64,000 nucleotides of DNA from Streptomyces sp. B21-083 (GTDB lineage: Bacteria > Actinomycetota > Actinomycetes > Streptomycetales > Streptomycetaceae): assembly GCF_036898825.1 (NCBI RefSeq), contig NZ_JARUND010000002.1:3782001-3846000 (forward strand), read 5' to 3'. The notes below the pieces were generated by a model that was given only the letters and a program-made list of their open reading frames with translations, ran no database searches and was not told the origin of the DNA. Below are positions 24,535 through 33,648 of the stretch, piece by piece. Positions within the stretch are counted from its first letter, which is position 1. The number at the start of each line of letters is the position of its first letter. The position numbers were made by a program, and so were the translations under genes.

Positions 24535-24960
24535 GTTCGCGTGGTCTCCACCGGTCGGCGGAAACGGTACGTAAACACTTCGGAACCATCCGTGCACAAG
24601 CGGTCCCGTATGCACCAATCCGGCTCAACAGCCGTCACAATGAGCGCGTATGACCGGTAAACACCGTGTTTCGCGTCTTGCGATCATGCTGAACGGCGTA
24701 GAACCCTGGGCGCAGGATGCTGCGGATTCGCGGCAATTGGGGGCGGGACCGGTTGCGCCGGCGCGGGGATGGGGCCCCGCTCATGAACGGATGCCGAGGG
24801 GGGCATCATGCAACCGGAAGGGCACTCTTCCATGTCTATAGAGTGTGGATGACGTGGGGGCAGTGGTCCTTTACTGATGCGTTTGTGAAGGCCGAGGGGG
24901 GCCGAGCAGACGCAAGGAACCGACGAACACGCGATGACTCGCGTGTTGGGGGGATGACTC
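24535..24960 (+). promoter_or_regulatory. 426-bp upstream region of the cslA-glxA operon
   Basis: No convincing gene is seen. A 63-codon frame at 24650 has no ribosome site and non-coding base use. The DNA contains several GGGG/GGGGGG runs between 24795 and 24955 and the direct repeat GATGACTC at 24931 and 24954, the latter next to the GGGGGG that serves as ribosome site for cslA. It presumably holds the cslA promoter. Confidence 0.4.
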
Positions 24961-27003
24961 ATGACGTCGACGCCGACGGGCGCCCGGCATACCTTCGACG
25001 GATCTCAGACGGCCCAACTCAGGCTGCCGTCGAACCGGACCGGTGGTTTCCGCCGGATCAAGACGAGCTTGCCGAAGTACGACTACGAGCACTACAGCCG
25101 ACTGGCCGGACCCCTCACACAGCCCGACCCGACCAAGCCGTACACGGTCAAGTACCGCTCCCTGCTCTCGCAGGAGCCGCACCGGATACGGGCCGCGCTG
25201 ATGCTGGGCGCGGCGCCGCTGCTGTCCATCGTCCTGCTCGTCTGGCTGCTCCAGCCCGCGCACTGGACGGAACGCGACTACCCGGCGTTCGACTTCCTGC
25301 CGGCGCTCGACATCGTCATGCTCGTCTCGATCGGTCTGATCGAGCTCTTCCGCTGCCTGAACGTGCTGTCGAACGCGCACGCCACACTGGTCGCCCGCGA
25401 CCCGATCCCGGTGGTGCCCGAGACCGGCACGAGAGTGGCTTTCCTCACCTCCTTCGTGCCCGGCAAAGAGCCGCTGGACATGGTGACGAAGACGCTCGAA
25501 GCCGCGGTGAGAATCCGGCACCGCGGCCTCATGCATGTCTGGCTGCTGGACGAGGGCGACGACCCGGACGTGAAGGCGGTCTGCGCCCGCCTGGGAGTGC
25601 ACCACTTCTCCCGCAAGGGCGTCGCGAAGTGGAACCAGCCCAAGGGCCCGCACCGCGCCAAGACCAAGCACGGCAACTACAACGCCTGGCTCGACGCCCA
25701 CGGCGACGACTACGACTTCTTCGCCTCCGTCGACACCGACCACGTACCGCTGCCCAACTACCTGGAGCGGATGCTCGGCTTCTTCCGTGACCCGGACATC
25801 GGCTTCGTCATCGGCCCGCAGGTCTACGGGAACTACGACAACTTCGTCACCAAGGCCGCCGAGTCGCAGCAGTTCCTCTTCCACGCGCTGATCCAGCGGG
25901 CCGGCAACCGCTACGGCTCGCCGATGTTCGTGGGGACCAGCAACGCCGTACGTATCAGGACGCTGAAGCAGATCGGCGGCCTGTACGACTCGATCACCGA
26001 GGACATGGCGACCGGCTTCGAGATCCACCGCCACAAGAACCCGGCGACGGGCAGGAAGTGGCGCTCGGTCTACACACCGGACGTGCTCGCGGTCGGCGAG
26101 GGTCCCAGCGCCTGGACGGACTTCTTCACCCAACAGATGCGCTGGTCGCGAGGGACGTACGAGACGATCCTCAAGCAGTACTGGAAGGGCTGGTACTCGC
26201 TGCCGCCGAGCAAGCTCTTCAACTACACGATGATGATCATCTTCTATCCGATGTCCGCCCTCAACTGGATCCTGGCGGCGCTGAGTTGCGCGCTGTTCCT
26301 GGGCCTGGGCGCCTCGGGTGTGAACATCGACCCGACCGTGTGGCTGATGCTCTACGGCAACGCCTCGGCGCTGCAGATCGGCCTGTACATCTGGAACCGC
26401 CGGCACAACGTCTCCCCGCACGAGCCGGAGGGTTCGGGTGGTGTGGCGGGCATGGTCATGTCGGCGCTGTCGGCGCCGCTCTACGCGAAGGCCCTGATCG
26501 ACTCGGCGCTGCGGCGCAAGAGCAAGTTCGTGGTCACGCCCAAGGGCGACTCGGCGAGCCCGGACCGCTGGTTCGGGACGTTCCGGTACCACTGGTACTT
26601 CATCCTGATCTTCGGCGGCTCGATCGCGGCCGGTTTCACCTTCGGGCACTCGCACCCCGCGATGATCATCTGGGCGACGTTCGCCACCGGGATCACCGCG
26701 ACGCCGATGGTCGTCTGGCGGCTCATGCTGCGCCAGGAGAAGAAGAAGCTCGCCGCCGGCCCGGCCGAACCGCAGGACGCCGTGCCCGTGCCGCAGCCGT
26801 TCGTTCCGGCCCAGCCGACGCCACAGGCGCCACACGGCTCACATCCGTCGCACGCCCCACACGCCCCCCACTCCACCCATGCGCCGCAGCACAAGCCCCA
26901 GTGGGCCGCGTCGGGCGGGACGGGCGGGGGCAGCGTAGGGGGCGAGGGCAACGACCAGACCATGCAGATCGCCCTTGGTGGACATGGGGGACGTAAGGAA
27001 TGA
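24961..27003 (+). CDS. cslA: Cellulose synthase-like glycosyltransferase CslA
   Basis: Family 2 processive glycosyltransferase that makes the beta-glucan at Streptomyces hyphal tips. 680 residues. Two membrane segments at about 80-100 and 112-130; the catalytic domain has D197 (LLDEGDD), D258-T-D260, TED346-348 and Q391-QMRW395; further membrane segments at about 420-460 and 545-605. The C-terminal tail (about 640-665) is His-rich (HGSHPSHAPHAPHSTH, then HAPQHKP). The ATG follows a G run. TGA overlaps the ATG of glxA, so the two are translationally coupled, as known for this pair in Streptomyces, where both are needed for tip glycan deposition. Confidence 0.95.
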   Translation: MTSTPTGARHTFDGSQTAQLRLPSNRTGGFRRIKTSLPKYDYEHYSRLAGPLTQPDPTKPYTVKYRSLLSQEPHRIRAALMLGAAPLLSIVLLVWLLQPAHWTERDYPAFDFLPALDIVMLVSIGLIELFRCLNVLSNAHATLVARDPIPVVPETGTRVAFLTSFVPGKEPLDMVTKTLEAAVRIRHRGLMHVWLLDEGDDPDVKAVCARLGVHHFSRKGVAKWNQPKGPHRAKTKHGNYNAWLDAHGDDYDFFASVDTDHVPLPNYLERMLGFFRDPDIGFVIGPQVYGNYDNFVTKAAESQQFLFHALIQRAGNRYGSPMFVGTSNAVRIRTLKQIGGLYDSITEDMATGFEIHRHKNPATGRKWRSVYTPDVLAVGEGPSAWTDFFTQQMRWSRGTYETILKQYWKGWYSLPPSKLFNYTMMIIFYPMSALNWILAALSCALFLGLGASGVNIDPTVWLMLYGNASALQIGLYIWNRRHNVSPHEPEGSGGVAGMVMSALSAPLYAKALIDSALRRKSKFVVTPKGDSASPDRWFGTFRYHWYFILIFGGSIAAGFTFGHSHPAMIIWATFATGITATPMVVWRLMLRQEKKKLAAGPAEPQDAVPVPQPFVPAQPTPQAPHGSHPSHAPHAPHSTHAPQHKPQWAASGGTGGGSVGGEGNDQTMQIALGGHGGRKE

Positions 27004-28937
27004 AAGACCGTGCAGGCCGCCGCCGCGCCCGTCGACTCGCGATAGGCACGGCGGTGGTCCTCGCGTTGGCGGGGATGAACGGGCCGTGGGTGTATCGCTT
27101 CAGTACCGAGAAGTACCACGACTACAAGATCAACAGACCGGAGTACAAGGCCGAGAACGGCAAGTGGGAGGTGGTGAACTTCCCGGAGAAGTACCGGCAG
27201 AACACCATCCACGCCGCCCTGCTGCACACCGGCAAGGTGCTGCTCGTCGCGGGCTCCGGCAACAACGCGGACAACTTCGACGCGAAGAAGTTCGACACGC
27301 GTATCTGGGATCCGGCTCTGGGCACGATCAAGAAGATCCCGACGCCCGCCGACCTGTTCTGCACCGGGCACACACAGCTCTCCAACGGCAATCTGCTGAT
27401 CGCGGGCGGCACGAAGCGGTACGAGAAGCTGAAGGGTGACGTCACCAAGGCCGGCGGCCTGATGGTCGTCCACAACGAGAACCCGGACAAGCCGATCACC
27501 CTCCCGGCGGGCACCAAGTTCACCGGCAAGGAGACCGGCAAGACCTTCGTGTCGAAGGACCCGGTCGTCGTGGAGCGCGCGACGAAGGTCTTCGACAAGG
27601 CGACGGGCGCGTTCCTGCGCAACGATCCGGGGCTCGGCCGGATCTACGTCGAGGCGCAGAAGAAGGGCGCCAAGTACGAGACCGGCACCCAGGACAACTA
27701 CCGCGTGCAGGGCCTGTCGGGCGCCGACTCCCGCAACACGTACGGCATCGCCGAGAAGCTCGCGCTGGACAAGAAGGACTTCCAGGGCATCCGGGACGCC
27801 TACGAGTTCGACCCGGTCGCCGAGAAGTACATCAAGGTCGACCCGATGAACGAGGCCCGCTGGTACCCGACGCTCACCACCATGTCGGACGGCAAGATCC
27901 TCAGCCTCTCCGGCCTGGACGACATCGGCCAGCTGGTGCCGGGCAAGAACGAGGTGTACGACCCGAAGACCAAGAAGTGGACGTACACGACCCACACCCG
28001 CCAGTTCCCGACGTATCCGGCGATCTCCCTGATGCAGAACGGCGAGATGTTCTACTCGGGCGCGAACGCGGGCTACGGCCCCGACGACGTCGGCCGTGAC
28101 CCGGGCGTCTGGGACGTGGCGACCAACAAGTTCACCAAGCTGAAGGGTCTGAGCGACCCCAACATGCTGGAGACCGCCGGCACGGTACTGCTGCCGCCGG
28201 CGCAGGACGAGAAGTACATGGTGATCGGCGGGGGCGGGGTCGGCGAGTCCAAGCTCTCCAGCAAGAAGACCCGCGTGATCGACCTCCTGGCGGCCGACCC
28301 GAAGTTCACGGACGGCCCGTCACTGGAGAAGGGCACGCGCTACCCGCAGTACTCGATCCTGCCCGACGACACGGTGATGATCTCGGGCGGCTCGGAGGAC
28401 TACCGGGGCCGTGGCGCCTCCAACATCCTCCAGGCCCATATGTACGACGCGAAGACCGGCAAGCTGAGGAGGGTCGCCGACCCGCTGGTGGGCCGCAACT
28501 ACCACTCGGGCTCGATTCTGCTGCCCGACGGCCGCATCATGTACTTCGGCTCGGACTCCCTGTACGCGGACAAGGCCGACACCAAGCCGGGCAAGTTCGA
28601 GCAGCGCATCGAGATCTACACGCCGCCGTACCTGTTCCACGACGCGCAGCCCTCGCTGTCGGGCGGCCCGCAGACGATCGCGCGCGGTGCGTCGGGCACG
28701 TTCACGTCGCGGCACGCGGCCACGATTCTGTCGGCGCGTCTGATCCGCCCGAGCGCCTCGACCCATGTCACGGACGTCGACCAGCGCTCCATCGCCCTCG
28801 ACCTGAAGAAGACGAAGGACAGCATCACGGTGACGGTCCCGAAGAACCGGAACCTGGTGGAGTCGGGCTGGTACATGCTCTTCGTGACAGACGACCAGGG
28901 CACCCCGAGCAAGGCCCAGTGGGTCAAGGTGCCGTAG
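27000..28937 (+). CDS. glxA: Mononuclear copper-radical oxidase GlxA
   Basis: Membrane-anchored copper oxidase of the galactose/glyoxal oxidase fold, 645 residues, with one N-terminal membrane segment (LAIGTAVVLALAGMNGPWVY). Visible cofactor residues: Cys121 (DLFCTGH) for the Cys-Tyr crosslink, Trp288-Tyr289 (EARWYPTLTTM), copper ligands Tyr501-His502 (RNYHSGS) and His589 (STHVTDVD). Kelch-like repeats fill the middle and an Ig-like domain ends the protein. It acts with CslA, modifying the glycan at the tip. A strong terminator follows. Confidence 0.95.
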   Translation: MKDRAGRRRARRLAIGTAVVLALAGMNGPWVYRFSTEKYHDYKINRPEYKAENGKWEVVNFPEKYRQNTIHAALLHTGKVLLVAGSGNNADNFDAKKFDTRIWDPALGTIKKIPTPADLFCTGHTQLSNGNLLIAGGTKRYEKLKGDVTKAGGLMVVHNENPDKPITLPAGTKFTGKETGKTFVSKDPVVVERATKVFDKATGAFLRNDPGLGRIYVEAQKKGAKYETGTQDNYRVQGLSGADSRNTYGIAEKLALDKKDFQGIRDAYEFDPVAEKYIKVDPMNEARWYPTLTTMSDGKILSLSGLDDIGQLVPGKNEVYDPKTKKWTYTTHTRQFPTYPAISLMQNGEMFYSGANAGYGPDDVGRDPGVWDVATNKFTKLKGLSDPNMLETAGTVLLPPAQDEKYMVIGGGGVGESKLSSKKTRVIDLLAADPKFTDGPSLEKGTRYPQYSILPDDTVMISGGSEDYRGRGASNILQAHMYDAKTGKLRRVADPLVGRNYHSGSILLPDGRIMYFGSDSLYADKADTKPGKFEQRIEIYTPPYLFHDAQPSLSGGPQTIARGASGTFTSRHAATILSARLIRPSASTHVTDVDQRSIALDLKKTKDSITVTVPKNRNLVESGWYMLFVTDDQGTPSKAQWVKVP

Positions 28938-28944
28938 CAGACGA

Positions 28945-28982
28945 CGACAAGGGTGCCCTTCCAAGGAAGGGCACCCTTGTCG
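28945..28982 (+). terminator. Terminator of cslA-glxA
   Basis: A perfect 16-bp stem (CGACAAGGGTGCCCTT paired with AAGGGCACCCTTGTCG) with a CCAAGG loop begins 8 bp after the glxA stop. No long T run follows. It may also serve the convergent cslZ gene. Confidence 0.85.
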
Positions 28983-28987
28983 CACCT

Positions 28988-29037
28988 AGGGACGCGGGGA
29001 ACTGCGCGACCAGCCACAACGGCCCCGCAGCCGACAA
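28988..29037. repeat. Dispersed Streptomyces repeat (GCGGGGAACTGCGCG family), copy 1
   Basis: The core GGGACGCGGGGAACTGCGCG is followed by CCAGCCACAACGGCC. The same core recurs at 39701. In both places it directly follows a gene-end hairpin. I recall this element as widespread in Streptomyces intergenic regions. Confidence 0.8.
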
Positions 29038-29052
29038 CGCACCCCCCACACC

Positions 29053-30084
29053 TCACCCACTCGCTTCCGCAAGCTTCAACGCATAAGAAGCCCACCACTG
29101 CCCGGCCTTCGGCCCACCCTTGCACTCCCCGTCGGACTCCCCCGGCCGCTTGACCCAGAGATACGCGTCCACCAACGGGTCCGCCGTCTTCACCGTCGGA
29201 GCCTCCCCCAGCGCCCTCCCGGGAGGATTGCACCACTTCTCGTCCGCGTCGCCCCCGCTGTAGGGCCCGTTCCCATTGCGGGACGTGTCCACCACGAAGT
29301 GCTTGCCTCCCACCTTCGCCGACAACTCCTTGCCGTACGCGATGGAATCAGCCGTCGAGTAGAAGTTGGACACGTTGACGGAGAACCCGTCCGCCTTCTC
29401 GATGCCCGCCCACTTCAGCGGCTCGAAGATCTGGTCGGGATGCGTCCACCCCGCGTTCCCCGCGTCCAGGTACACCTTCGTGTTCCGCAGCGCCGACAGC
29501 TTCTCGATCGCGCCGTTCAACAGGTCGTACCGCTCCTCGTGGAACTCGTCCTGGGTGCAGCCGTCCACGAGGTGGAGGATCGCGTCGGGTTCCAGGATCA
29601 CCGTGGCCGCGCGGTCGCCGATACCCTTGGCGACGCCGTCGATCCAGGCGCGGTAGCTGTCGCCGTCGGCGGCGCCTCCGCTGGAGTACTGGCCGCAGTC
29701 GCGGTGCGGGATGTTGTAGAGGACGAGGAGGGCGGAGCGGTCCGCCTTCTGCGCGGCCTCCGTGAAGCCGCGCGCCTCCGCCTCCGGGTTCTCAGGGCTG
29801 ATCCACTCGCCGGTCGGCTGCTGGGCGATCTTCCGGATCTGCTCGGCGTCGGTGGTCTTGTCGTCCTTGACGTACGCGGCGACCTGTTCCGCCGCGTTGC
29901 CGTCGGGGTTCACCCAGAACGGGTTGGTCCCCTTGGGCTGTTGGGTGATCCGGGCCCCCGCCTCCCTGGCCGGCTCGTCGCCGTCCCCCTTGCCGGAGGA
30001 CGAGGAACAACCGGTGAACAGCAGTGCCGCCCCCAGCACCGCCACGGACGCCCTCCCCCAGGTCGCCCCCCTGCTGCCGAACAT
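29053..30084 (-). CDS. cslZ: GH6 endoglucanase lipoprotein CslZ
   Basis: 343 residues from ATG 30084 (GAGGGGGAG upstream). Lipoprotein signal SVAVLGAALLFTGC. GH6 features: NPFWVNPDGNAAEQVAAY, VLYNIPHRDCGQYSSGG, catalytic-acid region VILEPDAILH, YLDAGNAGW, FSVNVSNFYST, VDTSRNGNGP and the CNPPGRALG loop. It hydrolyses beta-1,4-glucan and is the usual partner gene of cslA-glxA, thought to trim the nascent glycan. It converges on glxA. Confidence 0.92.
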   Translation of the reverse strand: MFGSRGATWGRASVAVLGAALLFTGCSSSSGKGDGDEPAREAGARITQQPKGTNPFWVNPDGNAAEQVAAYVKDDKTTDAEQIRKIAQQPTGEWISPENPEAEARGFTEAAQKADRSALLVLYNIPHRDCGQYSSGGAADGDSYRAWIDGVAKGIGDRAATVILEPDAILHLVDGCTQDEFHEERYDLLNGAIEKLSALRNTKVYLDAGNAGWTHPDQIFEPLKWAGIEKADGFSVNVSNFYSTADSIAYGKELSAKVGGKHFVVDTSRNGNGPYSGGDADEKWCNPPGRALGEAPTVKTADPLVDAYLWVKRPGESDGECKGGPKAGQWWASYALKLAEASG

Positions 30085-30537
30085 CGAACTCCCCCTCGGA
30101 TGCACTGTCCTGGTCCCCCCTGGATGCAGTGTCGTAAGCCTCAATCCTGACATAGGTGGCCGGGCGCCCACGAGGTCGCCAGAGCCTTGTCGGCTACCTG
30201 TTACAGCGTGTTCGGGCGGGGTACCCCAGTGCCTCAGGCCTGAACAGCGGGGCCTGGGCGCCGCTGACGGGACAGCTCGTAGAACTATCTACTACCTGCG
30301 TGGATAACTCAGAGCCACTGGACGGGGACTTGGCGTCAATCACGTCTAGGCCTGGACGCCCATCCGTTCTACAGTCGTCTCGGGGACGGGCACCGAACCT
30401 CCCGCGCCGGTCGCCGGGTTACTCCCGCAGCCCGTGCGCGCGCGGTCGAGGACCAGCCCGGTCGACGGCTCTGGGGGGAGCGGGTCGTCGACCGGGCAGG
30501 GTGAGACGGGTGGGGTGGACCCACCGATGGCATCGCG
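30085..30537. other. 453-bp gap upstream of cslZ
   Basis: No gene is seen. Near the cslZ start the sequence GGATGCASTGTC is present twice with a 24-bp period (30098-30109 and 30122-30133), each next to a C-run that reads as a Shine-Dalgarno-like G-run on the cslZ transcript, so the leader looks duplicated. The rest up to the sortase gene shows nothing clear. Confidence 0.5.
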
Positions 30538-31221
30538 TCAGGCGGCCTCGCCCGTCAGATACGCCGACACGATCACGTTCGCCGTGTAGGTGCGGGAGGC
30601 CCGGTCGAACGTGCCGCCACAGGTGATGAGCCGGAGTTCCGCTCGGCCCGACTGCCGGGTGCCATACGCCTGTTGGGCGTCGAAGCGGTCGCGGGGCAGG
30701 ACCCGGACGTCGTCGACGGTGAACTCGGCGACCTTGCCGTCGGCGCGGGTGACCCGGATCGTCGCGCCCGGCCGCAGGGTGCTGACCTTGTAGAAGACGG
30801 CCGGCCGGGTCTCGGTGTCGACGTGTCCGACGAGGAGCGCGGTTCCGGCGGCGCCGGGCCGGGTGCCGGATCCGTACCAGCCCACGACGCCCGCCTGGTC
30901 GAAGGGCGGCGGGTCGATCGCGCCGCGCCGGTCGAGGCCGCGGGCCACCACCGGGGCCTGCACGCCCAGTTCGGGGATGTCCACGCGCTGCGGCACGGCG
31001 CCGCTCAACGGCTCGTGCGCGGGCGGGAGTTCGAGGTCAGGGGGGCGGCCGACCGCGGCGATGTCGCCGGTGGTCGGCGCGGATATGCCCTGGCGTACGT
31101 CGGTCACCTCGCGGCCCCATGTCCACAGCCCGAGCAGCAGCAGCGCCCAGGCCACACCCATGGTCAGGCGTCCGGTGCCGGTGCCGGTGCCGGAGGGCCG
31201 TTCGCGGTCGTCGTCGGACAT
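30538..31221 (-). CDS. Class F sortase
   Basis: 227 residues with an N-terminal membrane segment (MGVAWALLLLGLWTWG). Sortase core: VDIPELGVQAPVVARGLDRR, FDQAGVVGWYGSGTRPGAAG, catalytic His in LVGHVDTETRP, and catalytic Cys in LRLITCGGTFDRASRTYTAN, with the Arg in that last stretch. It is a surface transpeptidase or carboxypeptidase. ATG 31221 lies 5 bp after the stop of the surface-protein gene at 31227, so the two form an operon and that protein may be a substrate or partner. Confidence 0.88.
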   Translation of the reverse strand: MSDDDRERPSGTGTGTGRLTMGVAWALLLLGLWTWGREVTDVRQGISAPTTGDIAAVGRPPDLELPPAHEPLSGAVPQRVDIPELGVQAPVVARGLDRRGAIDPPPFDQAGVVGWYGSGTRPGAAGTALLVGHVDTETRPAVFYKVSTLRPGATIRVTRADGKVAEFTVDDVRVLPRDRFDAQQAYGTRQSGRAELRLITCGGTFDRASRTYTANVIVSAYLTGEAA

Positions 31222-31226
31222 GGCGT

Positions 31227-31823
31227 TCAGTCCGTCCCACGGCCCCGGCGGACCCCGCGCACCGCGACGACGACCGCCGCCACACCCGCGAGGACGAGAC
31301 CGACCACCGTCTGCCCGGTACCGGGGCCGGTGCCCCGGGCGTCGGCGGCCAGTTCGTCCGCCGCACCGCCACCGCCGGCGGGCACGGGAGCGAAGGGCGA
31401 GGCGGCCGTCGTACGGGAGGGCTCGGCGGAGGACGGCTGCCTCTCCCCCGCACCCACGCCCGCACCGTCGCCCTCGCCTTTCGCGGCCACGGCGAGCGCG
31501 CCCTTGACCTTGGCGTGCCGTCCGTCGCAGCCGACCGTGACGTCGTACGTGCCCGGGCCGAGCGTGGAGCGGACCCGGGACCCTCCGACGAGCGCCCCGT
31601 CCTGCCCCTGCCTCGCGAGCAGGACATCGGCGACGAACGCCTCCGACGTCGCGGTCCCCGTCTTCCCCGTACAGCCGTGCACGACCAGCTGTACGTCGCT
31701 GCCGGGGACCGGGGACGCCGGGGTCACCGAGATGCCCCCGTCGGCGGCGTACGCCACGGTCAGGGGGGTGAGGGCGGCGGCGACCACGGCGCCGGCACAG
31801 AGAGTGAGTCGAATGGAACCCAT
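31227..31823 (-). CDS. Secreted cell-surface protein with C-terminal membrane anchor
   Basis: 198 residues: signal peptide (LCAGAVVAAALTPLTVAYAA), an Ig-like beta domain with two cysteines (VVHGCTGKTG and YDVTVGCDGRH), a Pro/Ala/Gly linker, and a C-terminal hydrophobic segment followed by basic residues (VGLVLAGVAAVVVAVRGVRRG). A clear LPXTG motif is not seen; ARGTGPGTG lies before the segment. It is the first gene of the class F sortase operon. GGAGGT precedes the ATG, and that site is part of a palindrome. Function unknown. Confidence 0.78.
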   Translation of the reverse strand: MGSIRLTLCAGAVVAAALTPLTVAYAADGGISVTPASPVPGSDVQLVVHGCTGKTGTATSEAFVADVLLARQGQDGALVGGSRVRSTLGPGTYDVTVGCDGRHAKVKGALAVAAKGEGDGAGVGAGERQPSSAEPSRTTAASPFAPVPAGGGGAADELAADARGTGPGTGQTVVGLVLAGVAAVVVAVRGVRRGRGTD

Positions 31824-31830
31824 CGTGAAC

Positions 31831-31846
31831 CTCCAGACATCTGGAG
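31831..31846 (-). promoter_or_regulatory. Palindrome overlapping the ribosome site of the surface-protein gene
   Basis: On the transcript CTCCAGATGTCTGGAG is an inverted repeat with 7-bp arms (6-bp stem, 4-nt loop); its 3' arm continues into GGAGGT, 7 nt before the ATG. It could mask the ribosome site or be a DNA operator. Confidence 0.45.
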
Positions 31847-32031
31847 ACTCCTCCTCCGGGCTCGCCCTCGCATCCAGGAAGGTCGCTGGCTACTCCGAAC
31901 GGGCGAATACGGAGAACATAAGCTGCTTTCCCGCTCACAGAGCATTTCGTTCTCAGGGGTCACAGACGCACAAACCACATTTCGAAGAGCGACCAGTCGG
32001 CAATACCTGCGGGGGAACAGACACGCACACA

Positions 32032-33528
32032 GTGGGCGGTTACACCCGCATCTCGGACAACGGCCAGATCGGTGACGGTCGAGATGGCCGTGACGGCGTG
32101 ATCCGTCAACGAGACGACGTGTACGACCTGGCCAAGCTGAAAGGCTGCGAGGTGCACCGCGTCTACGAGGACAACGACACGTCCGCGTACAAGCGCCGAG
32201 TGCGGCGCGCCGGATTCGAGGAGATGGTCCGCGACCTCCAGGGCGAGATCATCAACGGCATCCTGGCCTGCAACATCGACCGCATCGCCCGGCAACCGCG
32301 CGACCTTGAGCGGCTCATCGACGTCTACGAGCACGCCCGTCGGCCCATGGTCTTCGCGACGACCGCGGGCGACTACGACCTGACGACCGCAGACGGACGA
32401 TTTCAGGCCCGCATCTATGTGACCATCGCGAACAAGTTCTCTGCGGACTCCGCTCGTCGCATCGCTCGGCAGAAGCTCGCCGAGGCTGCCGACGGAAAGC
32501 CTCACATGGGGCAGCGCGCCTTCGGATGGAAGGACGCCGAACGCATCGACGAGCGGGAAGCGGAACTCCTCGGAACCGCCCGCAGGGATGTGGTCTCGGG
32601 AAAGAGGCTCGCCACCGTGCACCGGGAGTGGGCAGAACTGGGCGTTCGCGGGCCACAGACCCTACCGGGCAGGACGATCGGTTACAGCAGTGTGATGTAC
32701 GTGCTGCGAAACCCCCGCCTGTGTGGATACCGCGCCTACATCCCACAGGCAGTCCGGGAGCGGTCAGGCCGGGTGAACCCCGCCGAATACCTGGTCGAGC
32801 GCATGGATGGGACGCCCGTCAAGGGGCAGTGGGAAACGATCTTCACGCCCGAGGAATGGCGGGAGTTGATCGAAGTGCTCGACGCACGCAAGAACACCGG
32901 CAAAGGCCGGAAGGCAGGGAGCACGGTCACCAAGCGGTTGCTGACCGGTATCGCCCGCTGCGCCAGGTGCGGGAGCGGCTTGTCCTCCGGGATGTACGCA
33001 CGAACCACTGTGAGCTACGAGAAGTACGGGTACTACTACTACTGCCGGAAGGCAGACGGCGGGTGCGGAAAGCTGGCCCGCAGCGGTCCACTGGTGGACG
33101 GCCATGTGGAGAACCTGGTCCTGGAAGATCTGAAGAAGCAGGCGCGCGACGTGAAGCCGGTCATCCAGGAGGCCCCGGAGTTGATCAGGGCCGGCGAGAG
33201 ACTGAAGCAGATCGATGCCGACAAGGCCGAGGCCCGCCGACTCCGCGCCGATGACCTCCTCTCCCTCGCGGAGTTCGCGCGTGAAATGCGGCGGCTGGAG
33301 GAGACCGAGGGGAGGATCAGGCAGGAGGCCCACGGTCTTTCAGCCGCGGCGGCCCGGGCGGGCACCGTGGCCACGCGAATTGTCCGGGAGTGGGAAAACT
33401 ACACCGTTGACATGAAGCGCGCAGAGATCGTGCGGAGCGTCGAGGCCGTGGTGATCAAGCCTGCCGGCAAGGGAGGAGCACAGCGAGGTGCCTTCCGGTC
33501 CGAGCTGATCGAGGTCGTGTGGAAGTGA
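32032..33528 (+). CDS. Large serine recombinase/integrase
   Basis: 498 residues. Resolvase domain at the N-terminus with the nucleophile serine in GGYTRISDNGQ, followed by IINGILACNIDRIARQPRDL, a typical catalytic segment. Recombinase domain in the middle (IGYSSVMYVLRNPRLCGYRA), zinc ribbon CARCGSGL...YYCRKADGGCG, then a C-terminal coiled coil. GTG 32032 is the only in-frame start near the conserved N-terminus; the GGGGGA upstream is rather far (about 15 nt). No other mobile-element genes flank it, so it is an orphan integrase, a relic of an integrated element, or a developmental rearrangement enzyme. I found no clear att repeats. Confidence 0.88.
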   Translation: MGGYTRISDNGQIGDGRDGRDGVIRQRDDVYDLAKLKGCEVHRVYEDNDTSAYKRRVRRAGFEEMVRDLQGEIINGILACNIDRIARQPRDLERLIDVYEHARRPMVFATTAGDYDLTTADGRFQARIYVTIANKFSADSARRIARQKLAEAADGKPHMGQRAFGWKDAERIDEREAELLGTARRDVVSGKRLATVHREWAELGVRGPQTLPGRTIGYSSVMYVLRNPRLCGYRAYIPQAVRERSGRVNPAEYLVERMDGTPVKGQWETIFTPEEWRELIEVLDARKNTGKGRKAGSTVTKRLLTGIARCARCGSGLSSGMYARTTVSYEKYGYYYYCRKADGGCGKLARSGPLVDGHVENLVLEDLKKQARDVKPVIQEAPELIRAGERLKQIDADKAEARRLRADDLLSLAEFAREMRRLEETEGRIRQEAHGLSAAAARAGTVATRIVREWENYTVDMKRAEIVRSVEAVVIKPAGKGGAQRGAFRSELIEVVWK

Positions 33529-33648
33529 GCCATGGCTTGAACCGGGATCGGGCTGCGCCCTGATGCCCCCGACGGTGTCATCGCCCCGAATGCCGGACTG
33601 AATAACATGGTGAACCCGCACGTCCACGTACCGCAGGAGTCCGCACCC

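Noticed and set aside
24650..24841. 63-codon frame upstream of cslA
   Set aside because: No ribosome binding site, no homology pattern and non-coding base use.
31824..33648. att-site repeats flanking the serine recombinase
   Set aside because: I compared the left and right flanks by eye and found no shared core of useful length.
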